From the NCBI GenBank assembly GCA_017541805.1, contig JAFXYK010000011.1, forward strand, positions 1 to 41,731: a stretch of 41,731 nt of DNA, given 5' to 3'. Below the pieces are notes generated by a model, which saw only the letters and a list, made by a program, of their open reading frames with translations, searched no databases and was not told the DNA's origin. Positions 1 through 8,700 of the stretch are shown one piece after another (the stretch's first letter is position 1; every line of letters begins with the position of its first letter). The translations under genes and the position numbers were made by a program. The stretch is from Paludibacteraceae bacterium (GTDB lineage: Bacteria; Bacteroidota; Bacteroidia; Bacteroidales; Paludibacteraceae).

Positions 1-441
1 GACATTAACCCCTTGCGACTGGAGATCGCCAAGAAGATGGGTGCCACCCTCACGGTGGACGGATCGAAAGGCGAGACGGTGCAAGGCGCGATGGAGCAAC
101 TCGGTATCAAAGGCTTCGATGTAGGACTCGAGATGTCCGGTGCACCGGCTGCCTTCAATGACATGATCGCTCATATGTACAAAGGCGCTAACATCGCCCA
201 ACTGGGTATCCTGCCGTCGGAGACGCAAGTGAACTGGTCCGATGTGATCTTCAACGCCCTGACGATCAAAGGTATCACCGGCCGCCGTATGTGGGAGACC
301 TGGTACCAAATGGAGCAGATGTTGCTCGGTGGACTCGACCTCTCGCCTGTCATCACACACCGCTTTAAGTTCGATGACTTCCAGAAAGGCTTCGATGTCA
401 TGGTTAGCGGCCAGTGCGGCAAGGTCCTCCTCGAATGGTAA
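1..441 (+). CDS. tdh: L-threonine 3-dehydrogenase, C-terminal part (truncated by window edge)
   Basis: This is the last 146 codons of a gene that begins before the window; the frame is open from base 1. The product fits zinc- and NAD-dependent L-threonine 3-dehydrogenase, which oxidises threonine to 2-amino-3-ketobutyrate in the cytoplasm. The visible part starts in the Rossmann fold (DINPLRLEIAKKMGAT, typical of the NAD-binding half of medium-chain dehydrogenases). It continues through GFDVGLEMSGAP to the family-like C-terminus (ITHRFKFDDFQKGFDVM, then GKVLLEW). The catalytic zinc-binding half lies outside the window. A 48-nt gap containing an octamer repeat array separates it from the M16 protease. 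Other medium-chain zinc dehydrogenases are possible, but the C-terminus matches Tdh best. Confidence 0.88.
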   Translation, partial: DINPLRLEIAKKMGATLTVDGSKGETVQGAMEQLGIKGFDVGLEMSGAPAAFNDMIAHMYKGANIAQLGILPSETQVNWSDVIFNALTIKGITGRRMWETWYQMEQMLLGGLDLSPVITHRFKFDDFQKGFDVMVSGQCGKVLLEW

Positions 442-449
442 ACCTCTTC

Positions 450-489
450 GTGATAACGTGATAACGTAATAACGTAATTAATTAAAAGT
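450..489 (+). repeat. Octamer tandem repeat array at the tdh / M16 protease junction
   Basis: Consecutive 8-nt units GTGATAAC, GTGATAAC, GTAATAAC and GTAATTAA run from 450 to 481, and a degenerate TTAAAAGT leads directly into the ATG at 490. The array fills nearly the whole space between the tdh stop codon (439-441) and the protease start. TAA triplets at 454, 462 and 470 fall in three different reading frames. It belongs to the same class as the period-7 arrays at six other junctions here, but is the only one with period 8. Confidence 0.8.
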
Positions 490-3402
490 ATGAAAAAGAT
501 TTTACTAAGCGCTTTGCTGCTGATAAGCAGCATCGCAGTATGCTCCGCTTTGACCCGTGAGGGATTGACGGAGTACAAGTTAGACAACGGCCTGACGGTG
601 ATGTTGTGGGAAGACCATGAAGCGCCGGATGTAGAGGGTTACATCGTGGTTCGTGCCGGTGCAGTAGATGAACCGGCGGAATACACCGGTTTGGCTCACT
701 ACCTGGAGCACATGCTCTTCAAGGGTACGCGTCGTATCGGTGCATTGGATTGGGAGCAAGAGAAACCGATCTATGACTCGATCATCGCGCTCTACGACCA
801 GTACAGTGATGCCACCGATCCGAAAGTACGTGAGCAACTGGCTACCCAGATCAACGAGGCTTCGATGCGTCAAGCGAAGATATCGTCGCTGGAGGACTTC
901 TTCGTCCTGCTCGACCTTATCGGTGCAGAAGGTGTGAATGCGTACACCTCGTATGACCTCACGGCGTATCATAACACCTTCCCGGCATCCGAGATGTACC
1001 GCTGGTTGACGATCTTCTCCGATCGTCTGATCCATCCGGTCTTCCGTACGTTCCAAGCCGAGTTGGAGAATGTGTTCGAGGAGTATAACATGTATGCGAA
1101 CGATCCTTCGTCGCAAGTGCAGAAACAGCTCTTTGCAGATATCTACAAAGGCAGCCCTTATGAGCGTGACGTCATCGGCCTTCCGGAGCATTTGAAGAAC
1201 CCGCGTCTGTCGAAACTGATCGAGTTTTACGATACCTGGTATGTGCCTAACAACATGGCGCTTATCATCGTAGGTGACTTCGATTCGGAGATCGCCAAAC
1301 CGATGATCCAGGAGACGTTCAGCCGTCTGGAAGCGAAACCGCTGCCCGAGCGTCCGACGTATCCGGAGGTTTCTTTCGCCGGCAACCCGTCCAAGCACTA
1401 TAACCTTGGTTATAACCCGCAGGTGGCATGGATCTACAACGGCGTGAAGGAAGGCGATCCGGACCAGGATGTACTGGATTTCGTATGCGCATTGCTCTAT
1501 AATGGCCAGATCGGTCTGTTGGATAAGATCAACACCAAGGGTGATGTATCGCAAGCCTTCGCGTACAGCGACGCTCGCCGTAACTCCGGTCGCATCCTCA
1601 TCGCGGCGGTACCGTACTATGATGCTAACCAGCAGATGTTCGAATCCGACAAGGCGACCCACGCTATCGTCATGAAAGAGGTTGAGAAGATCAAGAGAGG
1701 CGATATCGACGATGACCTCATCGCGAACGTAAAGCGTATGTATGCGCAATCGGAGAAAGTGGCGGAAGAGAGCCCGTCGACTAAGATGAGTGCGCTCGTA
1801 GATGCCTTCACCTATGGCAAACCGACCGATGATATCTTCACCCAGAATGCGAAGATCCAGGCCCTCACCAAGGAGGAGATCGCACGCGTAGCAAAGAAAT
1901 ATTTCGATGCACCGTATATGACCATCTCGTTCGATGAGGACACCAAGACTCCGAAGGCAAAAACCCTGCCGAAACCGAACATCAAGCCGGTAGAGCCCTC
2001 GCATGCTGAGACCGATTATGCACGTGCGTTCAAGCAACTGCCTAAGGCTGCTATGAAGCAGACTTTCAATGATTTCAACGATGTACAGGTGAAGAAACTG
2101 GATGAGAACATCACGCTCCACTACACGCCGAATACGAAGAATGACGTCTTCACGTTGACGCTCCGCTACGGTGTAGGTGAGCACGAGATGCCGATGTTGC
2201 CGTACGCTACGGCTCTGATGGATGACGCCGGTGTGATGGGTAACCCTGCTATCAAGGGTGAGGATTTCAAAGTACAGCTGGCTGAACTCGGAGCTTCTGT
2301 TTCCTACGGATGCAGTGATTCGTATTTCACGATCTCCATCTCCGGTGAGGACGGAAACATGAATAAAGTTATGAACCTCGTGAACCGTCAACTATTGATG
2401 CCGTATCTCGAGCAGAAGCAGTTGGATGCTATCAAGGGATCGGAGTTCTTCAGCCGTCTCAGCCGTCAGAAACGTACAGCCGTACAGAAATCCGCATTGC
2501 TCCAATATGCGTTGTATGGTAAGAAATCGTCTTACCTCGACGAGGTGAAGTTCATCGATATCTGGAATCTCGATGGTGTACAGGTACAGCGCCTCGTAGC
2601 ATCCGCTCGTACCTACGCGCTCGATGTGTACTACTGCGGTACGCTCACGCCGGAGCAACTTGTACCCGAACTGCCGCTGACCGAAGGTATGAAGGCGTCC
2701 AACTCGCCGTTCATCAAGGATCGTCAGACGTATGAGAAACCGACCATCCTCTTCTTGCCGAACAGCAATGTACAGCAGGCTGACCTCTATTTCTATATCA
2801 ACGGTCGTCCGTATGACATCGCTTCGGACGTCAAGTCGGATGCGTTCAACCAGTATATGTCCGGTGGCTTCACAGGTCTTATCATGTATGAGATCCGCGA
2901 GAAACGCTCCATGGCTTACACCGCTTACGGTGTCGATCGTACACCGAGTCTGCCGGGTAAAGAGTGCTATTTCTACGGATATATCGGCACCCAGAGCGAC
3001 AAGGTCGTAGATGCGATCAGCGCTTACATGGATATCATCAACGATATGCCTGTTGACTCGACGAACATGGAAGCACTTCGTGCTGCTTTGCGTCAAGCCG
3101 GTCAGACCGCTAAACCGTCTATGCGTGGTAAAGCGTCGACCTTCGAGTACTGGCAACGTCTGGGTTACAAAGAGGACCCGGCTAAGGTCAACAAAGCTGC
3201 TATCGATGCGTTGACCATCGAGGATATCGTATCGTTCTACAACGAGAATATCAAAGGCAAACCGATGACCATCGTTATGATGGGTGACCCGAAGAAGATC
3301 AACCTCAAGGAGATCGAGAAGAAACTGGGTTGCAAGGTAACCAAACTGTCACCGGCTAAGCTCTTCAACTCTGTAGATGAACTCTATGACGCAGTCATGT
3401 AA
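490..3402 (+). CDS. Secreted M16-family zinc metalloprotease (two-half, pitrilysin-like)
   Basis: This 970-residue protein starts with a signal peptide (MKKILLSALLLISSIAVCSA), so it acts outside the cytoplasm, probably in the periplasm. The inverted zinc motif HxxEH is at residues 70-74 (HYLEH, followed by MLFKGT). A downstream acidic helix (ELENVFEEYNM, near residue 195) would supply the third zinc ligand. NAYTSYDLTAYHNTFP fits the substrate-strand region of M16 N-domains. The length matches the full family layout: an active M16 half (about 20-480) and an inactive second half (about 520-970), which lacks HxxEH. Such enzymes degrade peptides inside a closed chamber. The 3' end overlaps the start of era, suggesting coupled translation. 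The substrate cannot be told from the sequence. Confidence 0.93.
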   Translation: MKKILLSALLLISSIAVCSALTREGLTEYKLDNGLTVMLWEDHEAPDVEGYIVVRAGAVDEPAEYTGLAHYLEHMLFKGTRRIGALDWEQEKPIYDSIIALYDQYSDATDPKVREQLATQINEASMRQAKISSLEDFFVLLDLIGAEGVNAYTSYDLTAYHNTFPASEMYRWLTIFSDRLIHPVFRTFQAELENVFEEYNMYANDPSSQVQKQLFADIYKGSPYERDVIGLPEHLKNPRLSKLIEFYDTWYVPNNMALIIVGDFDSEIAKPMIQETFSRLEAKPLPERPTYPEVSFAGNPSKHYNLGYNPQVAWIYNGVKEGDPDQDVLDFVCALLYNGQIGLLDKINTKGDVSQAFAYSDARRNSGRILIAAVPYYDANQQMFESDKATHAIVMKEVEKIKRGDIDDDLIANVKRMYAQSEKVAEESPSTKMSALVDAFTYGKPTDDIFTQNAKIQALTKEEIARVAKKYFDAPYMTISFDEDTKTPKAKTLPKPNIKPVEPSHAETDYARAFKQLPKAAMKQTFNDFNDVQVKKLDENITLHYTPNTKNDVFTLTLRYGVGEHEMPMLPYATALMDDAGVMGNPAIKGEDFKVQLAELGASVSYGCSDSYFTISISGEDGNMNKVMNLVNRQLLMPYLEQKQLDAIKGSEFFSRLSRQKRTAVQKSALLQYALYGKKSSYLDEVKFIDIWNLDGVQVQRLVASARTYALDVYYCGTLTPEQLVPELPLTEGMKASNSPFIKDRQTYEKPTILFLPNSNVQQADLYFYINGRPYDIASDVKSDAFNQYMSGGFTGLIMYEIREKRSMAYTAYGVDRTPSLPGKECYFYGYIGTQSDKVVDAISAYMDIINDMPVDSTNMEALRAALRQAGQTAKPSMRGKASTFEYWQRLGYKEDPAKVNKAAIDALTIEDIVSFYNENIKGKPMTIVMMGDPKKINLKEIEKKLGCKVTKLSPAKLFNSVDELYDAVM

Positions 3403-4291
3403 GCATAGAAGCGGATTTGTCAACATCGTCGGTAACCCCAATGTGGGCAAATCGACCCTGATGAATGCATTGGTGGGGGAGCGCCTCTCGATCATCACAT
3501 CGAAGGCGCAAACCACCCGCCATCGTATCTTAGGTATAGTGAACGGAGAGGACTTCCAGATGGTCTATTCAGACACTCCGGGAGTTCTCTCTCCTAACTA
3601 TCGCTTGCAGGAGAAGATGCTGGAGTTCTCGCGCTCGGCCCTCGTCGATGCCGACGTGCTGCTGTATGTCACCGAACCGCAGGATACCATCGACCGCAAT
3701 GCGGATTTTGTGGAGAAAGTGAAGCGTTTGGCGTGCGCGGGCACGCGCGTGTTCCTTGTTATTAACAAGATAGATCTCACCACCCAAGAGACGCTGGAGA
3801 ACCTCGTCGCTTTCTGGCATTCCCAACTGCCGCAAGCAGAGATCTTCCCCATCTCGGCGCAAGAGCGCTTCGGCGTCGCACAACTCTTCGATGCCATCAA
3901 AGAGGCCCTGCCTATCGGTGAACCCTTCTTCCCCAAAGACCAACTAACCGATAAGTCCGAACGCTTCTTTGTCAACGAGATCATACGTGAGAAGATCCTG
4001 CTCACCTACGACAAGGAGATACCGTATTCCGTCGAGGTCGAAGTGGAGTCTTTTCATGAAAAAGAACATATCATCCGCATCAATGCCGTCATCTACTGCG
4101 AACGCGAGTCGCAGAAAGGTATCCTCATCGGCAAAGCCGGATCTGCCCTCAAGCGGGTCGGATCTTTGGCACGAAAGGATATCGAGGAGTTCTTCCAAAA
4201 ACCTGTCTTCCTCCAGCTCTTCGTCAAGGTAGATAAAGACTGGCGCTCCAACACCGGCCGCCTCAAACACTACGGCTACGACCTCTCCTAA
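3377..4291 (+). CDS. era: GTPase Era
   Basis: Era is an essential GTPase that binds the 3' end of 16S rRNA and assists 30S subunit maturation. The G motifs are in order: G1 GNPNVGKS (residues 19-26), the switch I region around KAQTTRHR, G3 DTPG, G4 NKID and G5 ISA. A C-terminal KH RNA-binding domain carries the GxxG-type loop in GILIGKAGSALKRVG, then FLQLFVKVDKDWR. The length (304 aa) is normal. The start is ambiguous: ATG at 3377 overlaps the protease gene by 26 nt, and an in-frame ATG at 3386 gives a shorter N-terminus closer to typical Era proteins. Either way era is translationally coupled to the protease gene. A repeat array follows the stop codon at once. Confidence 0.96.
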   Translation: MNSMTQSCKHRSGFVNIVGNPNVGKSTLMNALVGERLSIITSKAQTTRHRILGIVNGEDFQMVYSDTPGVLSPNYRLQEKMLEFSRSALVDADVLLYVTEPQDTIDRNADFVEKVKRLACAGTRVFLVINKIDLTTQETLENLVAFWHSQLPQAEIFPISAQERFGVAQLFDAIKEALPIGEPFFPKDQLTDKSERFFVNEIIREKILLTYDKEIPYSVEVEVESFHEKEHIIRINAVIYCERESQKGILIGKAGSALKRVGSLARKDIEEFFQKPVFLQLFVKVDKDWRSNTGRLKHYGYDLS

Positions 4292-4333
4292 TACACCGTA
4301 CACCTTACACCGTACACCTTACACCGTACACCC
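4292..4333 (+). repeat. Heptamer tandem repeat array filling the era / MBL-nuclease junction
   Basis: Six perfect-length heptads of the form TACACCK or TACACCC run without interruption from the base after the era stop codon to 3 nt before the ATG at 4337. The last base alternates G, T, G, T, G, C, so the array also reads as a 14-nt repeat. Apart from the trinucleotide ACC, nothing else lies in the junction. The array contains no stop codons or recognisable ribosome-binding site. Confidence 0.9.
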
Positions 4334-4336
4334 ACC

Positions 4337-5764
4337 ATGAAAATACAGTTCTTAGGCGCCACCCGCGAAGTGACGGGCAGCAAACATCTTATCACCACCG
4401 ATTCGGGGCATACCATCCTCCTCGATTGCGGTATGTACCAAGGTAAAGGTATGGAGACCGATGCCGCTAACCGCGACCTCGGGTTTGATCCGGCGCAACT
4501 GGACTGTGTCGTCCTCTCGCATGCCCATATCGATCATTCCGGTCTCATCCCGTATATCGTGAAGATGGGCTTCAAGGGCGATATCTACTGCACGCCGGCG
4601 ACGCGCGACCTGTGTGCCCTCATGCTCGCCGACACCGCGTTCATCCAAGAGCAGGATGTGCGCACCTATAATAAGAAGATCGACCGCCAGAACCCCCATA
4701 AGGAGAAAGGAAAGAAATACTTCGTCGAACCGCTCTATAACCAGAATGATGTCAATCGCGCAATGAAGCATTTCGTCACCTACGGCTACGATCGTCGCTT
4801 CCGGCTCTTTGACGACGTGCTGCTCACCTTCACCAACTCCGGTCACATGCTCGGCGGCGCTATCTGCTCCCTCGAAATCTACGAAGAAGGCCGCTGGAAA
4901 AGAGTCGCTTATACCGGCGACATCGGCCGTAAACACTGTCATATCCTTCCGGAACCGCAACTCTTCCCGCAGTGCGACTATCTCATCTGTGAATCGACTT
5001 ACGGTGACCGCCTACACGACGAGCAGATGGTGACCGAAGAGGAACTGTTAGGCGTCGTAGAGGACACCTGCGTCTATCGCAAAGGCCAACTGCTCATCCC
5101 CTCTTTCTCCGTCGGACGTACCCAGGAGATCGTCTATGTCCTCAACCAACTCTATAACGACGGACGGCTGCCGCAGATACCGGTTTATGTGGACTCACCG
5201 ATGTCCACCAATGCCACCCAGATCTTCCGTATGTACCCGGACGAGCTGTCGGACGAAGTGCGCGACACCATGCGTTTCGACCCCGATCCCTTCGGCTTCA
5301 ACACCCTTCGGTATATCACCGACATCAGCGAGTCGAAGGCGCTGAACCATAAGGACGAACCCTGTATCATCATCTCTGCTTCCGGCATGTTGGAGGCCGG
5401 ACGTATCAAGCACCACGTCGCGAATCATATCTCCGACCCGCGATGCACGATCCTCATCGTCGGTTATTGCGAACCGACGACCCTCGGTGCACGCATCCAG
5501 CAACCCGGCCTGCAGTGGATCTCTATCTTCGGTCTCGACCGCCGTATCAAAGCGCAGATCACCAAGATTGAAGGCTTCTCCGGACACGGCGACTACCGCG
5601 AGATGATCGATTATATCACCCGTAGCCTGCAGGTGAACCAGGTACAGCGCGTCTTCGTCGTCCATGGCGAGCAGACCGCGGCGGAGGCATACAAAGACCA
5701 CCTGACCGAAGCCGGGTTCCAAAACATCTCCGTACCTGAGAAAGGCGAGATCGTCGAACTGTAA
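4337..5764 (+). CDS. MBL-fold / beta-CASP RNA-processing nuclease (CPSF/YSH1-like)
   Basis: The product (475 aa) is a metallo-beta-lactamase-fold hydrolase with a beta-CASP insertion and RNA-specificity tail, a family that includes CPSF73 and many bacterial and archaeal RNases. The metal motif HxHxDH is at residues 62-67 (HAHIDH). GHMLGG and YTGDIG supply further metal-ligand regions. The beta-CASP part contains the VGRTQEIVYVL helix and YVDSPMS. The C-terminal metal and substrate motifs are SGHGDYREM and VFVVHGE. It is cytoplasmic, with no signal peptide. It lies 3 nt past the heptad array downstream of era and converges on the TamB-Omp85 gene with 13 nt between stops. Whether it cuts internally or from an end is not decidable from the sequence. 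Confidence 0.92.
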   Translation: MKIQFLGATREVTGSKHLITTDSGHTILLDCGMYQGKGMETDAANRDLGFDPAQLDCVVLSHAHIDHSGLIPYIVKMGFKGDIYCTPATRDLCALMLADTAFIQEQDVRTYNKKIDRQNPHKEKGKKYFVEPLYNQNDVNRAMKHFVTYGYDRRFRLFDDVLLTFTNSGHMLGGAICSLEIYEEGRWKRVAYTGDIGRKHCHILPEPQLFPQCDYLICESTYGDRLHDEQMVTEEELLGVVEDTCVYRKGQLLIPSFSVGRTQEIVYVLNQLYNDGRLPQIPVYVDSPMSTNATQIFRMYPDELSDEVRDTMRFDPDPFGFNTLRYITDISESKALNHKDEPCIIISASGMLEAGRIKHHVANHISDPRCTILIVGYCEPTTLGARIQQPGLQWISIFGLDRRIKAQITKIEGFSGHGDYREMIDYITRSLQVNQVQRVFVVHGEQTAAEAYKDHLTEAGFQNISVPEKGEIVEL

Positions 5765-5777
5765 CTCTTCTCTTGGA

Positions 5778-8700
5778 TTAGAACGGATATCCGATTCCGA
5801 AATTGATACGGATAGCGTCCAGCGCGGACGGGATATTGAAATACGTAGTGATAGGCTGCGACTTGTCCGGCTTACCCTCTTTGTCGTAGCGGTAGGTCTG
5901 GTACGGCGCATGGATAGCTACGCCGATATCGAGTCGGATCACCAGACCGTCCAGATCGAGACGGAAACCGGTACCTGTACCCAAGGCGATCTGGTTGAGT
6001 AACTCCGGGTTGTCGAGGATACCGTCGTATAACTCGCTGTGCAGCTGCAACCGCTCCACATAATCCGGGAATCCCGCTTCTTTGAACAGCTTGTCCGCGC
6101 TGTACCAGTTCCATACGTTGCCGGCATCCAGGAACGCCGCGCCGTATAACTTCCATACGATCGGGAAGCGCAACTCGAAATTACCTTCTAACTTCACATC
6201 GCCGGCATGGAAGAAATGCTGGTTGTATTTATCCGAATAGAAATTACCCGGACCGTACGCATACGGCGATGCGGCACGCATGCTGTTCGGACCGCCGGCA
6301 TAGAACGCTTCGGATAAGGGAGCTACTTGCGAGTTACCTAACGGTATGTTTGCGCCGGCAAACAGACGCGTGGCGATGCAGACCTTATCGGTGATATTGA
6401 ATTTGTTACGCAACTCTGCGCTCACCTTCACGAACTGGTTGAACGTGATGGACCCTAAGGGTTTATCCTTGTCGTTCCATTTATAGCCGAAGGCGCAGTA
6501 GATGGCGTTGATCAGGTTGCCGGACTCCTTCACGCCCAGATCCAGCATCGTGTTCACCGCGCGCTTCGAGCGATAGTCGTTATAGATGAAGTTATACCCG
6601 ATGGACGGCACGAACTCATTGCTGGCAAGCAGCTTGATCAACTGCGGATACTCTGCCGCCTTGTCCATCAGACTGTCCGACTCCGCTTTCATCCTTACTA
6701 CCGACAGCGAGAACGGAGTGAACGCATGCGTGATATACCGCGAACCCTCGATGAAATAGGTGAACGACCCCGACATCTTATGGATGCCGTAGCCGCCGGC
6801 GATGTTCTCGTATTGGTAGCCCAGCGTATAGCGCGTGTCGCCGTCGGGGTTGTTGTCGCCGGTCCAGTGCAGGTACGGGAAGACGAGCGAGGTATGGATA
6901 CCGAACTTATACGTGTCGGTCTTCTTCGGGTCTCCCGGATGACGGTTGCGCAGCGCCCAGTAATAGGCGCCGTTGCCCTTGATAGTGAACGTCTCGCCTT
7001 TGCCTAACAGGTTCTTCATCGTCGACTTAAGCGTCACATCCGGACCGATACTGTTGTTCGACCGATACGCCACACCGGCATCCGCCGTCAACCCGTAGGT
7101 GCGGTAGATGGTGTCCAGAGCAGTGATCTTCGGTTGACGCCATTCTTTCGCGGCACGTACGCTCAGACCCGCTTTGTATAACTCGCCTTCGAACACATTG
7201 TTATAATCGCGCTGCGTGTAGAGACGGAGCGCTACGTCGCCGTTCTTGGTCAGCTTGTACTCGGCGGACAGGCTGTTCAGCAATCCGCTGCTCTGGTTCA
7301 CCTCCGGGTTGTCTGTGAAGGTCGAACCCACCGTGATGCGCAGCCGGTCTTTGAAGAACGACTTGCTGATCGCTACATTCAGGTCATTCGTCCGACCCTT
7401 GGCGTGCTCGGTCTGCGCACTGCTGATATCGATATCGACTACCTTGCCTAATTTCGAATTGGCCATCGCCGCGTTGATACGGCTGTTGACGATGGAGGAG
7501 AAAGCGTACCCGCTGCGTTGTGCCGCTACGTTGCTCTCGCCTACGTACATACCCGTTGCCAACAGCGTCGCCGCCAGACCTTCACGCGTCTCTTCGTCCA
7601 TTTTCGCCAACTCCTGCGTCACCTCCTCGTCATCCGGGGCTTCCAGGAAGAAACTGATCGTGTTCAGACCGATCGAATCCACCATGCCGTGCATCCGCAC
7701 ACCGGTTCGGAAATCCACGCGACGGGTCTCTTCTCCCTGCGACTCCACGTCGGATTTCACTTGCTGCGAAGCCGACACATCCAGCATCGTCTGACCTACC
7801 GGACCGTTGAAAGCGATATGACTGCCGGAGTCCACATGGAAAGGCATGATCGGGTACCATTTGGGCGAATAGCGGATGAAACCGTTATCTACGTTCACCT
7901 GACCGCCCAGACTCAGCGGATCGTCCTCCGCCGTCGCATAGCGCACCTCCACCGTGCCGTACGGCTTCACTTGCGCCAGGTTCTTTTTATCGATGGGGTA
8001 GGTGAGGTCGGTCGTCGGTAGGATGGTGATCGCTACGTCAGCCACGATGCTGTCCAGAGGACCGCTCACCGTACCTGCTATATCCGTCGCCAGATCGCCG
8101 TGAACGGGTAACAAGCCGTCTTTCTCCAGTTTCACCGGAGCAAAACTGTCCGCCGCCAGTGCGACATCCAACCGCATCGCATCCAGATCCAGACCGCCGG
8201 TCAGCGACATATACGTGCTGTCCGCACCATAGACCGGCAGACCGTTCAGGTTCACTTTGTTATGCTGCATCACGATCGGGGTCCCGCCCAGACCGATCTG
8301 TATGTCCTCCGGCTTGTACCGCGCCGACACTTTCATCGGCATCACCTCCGCGGAGATATCTATTTTGTTCGGCAGACCGTCTATCGTCGCCTGCGCACGG
8401 ACAGATCCCTTCATGTCTATATCCTCCATTTGGAGCATACCGTCCACCAGCGCCAGCGGGATGTCGTCCGACTGCACGTCCGCGCGGAGACCGTTCGGAT
8501 GTTCGTCCGAGCGGGCAATAGCCATCGTCACCGACCGGTCGCCGAAATCCATATCGCCTAACGACAGATCATCCAACTTCAGTCGTCCGGAACCGTTGAA
8601 CTCGTTCTCGTTCCGCTCGACGGCGAACACCAGCGCCGCGTTCGTACGCAGGTCACTCATCGTCGCCACACCGTCGGTAATTTCGCTGCCTGCGTCCAGC

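Noticed and set aside
580-2391. 603-residue open frame antisense to the M16 protease
   Set aside because: The sense frame has HxxEH and the full family layout. The antisense peptide is rich in R, V and H with no family features, as expected from a shadow frame.
5765-5777. Terminator between the convergent MBL nuclease and TamB-Omp85 genes
   Set aside because: Only 13 nt separate the stops and no hairpin with a T-run was found.
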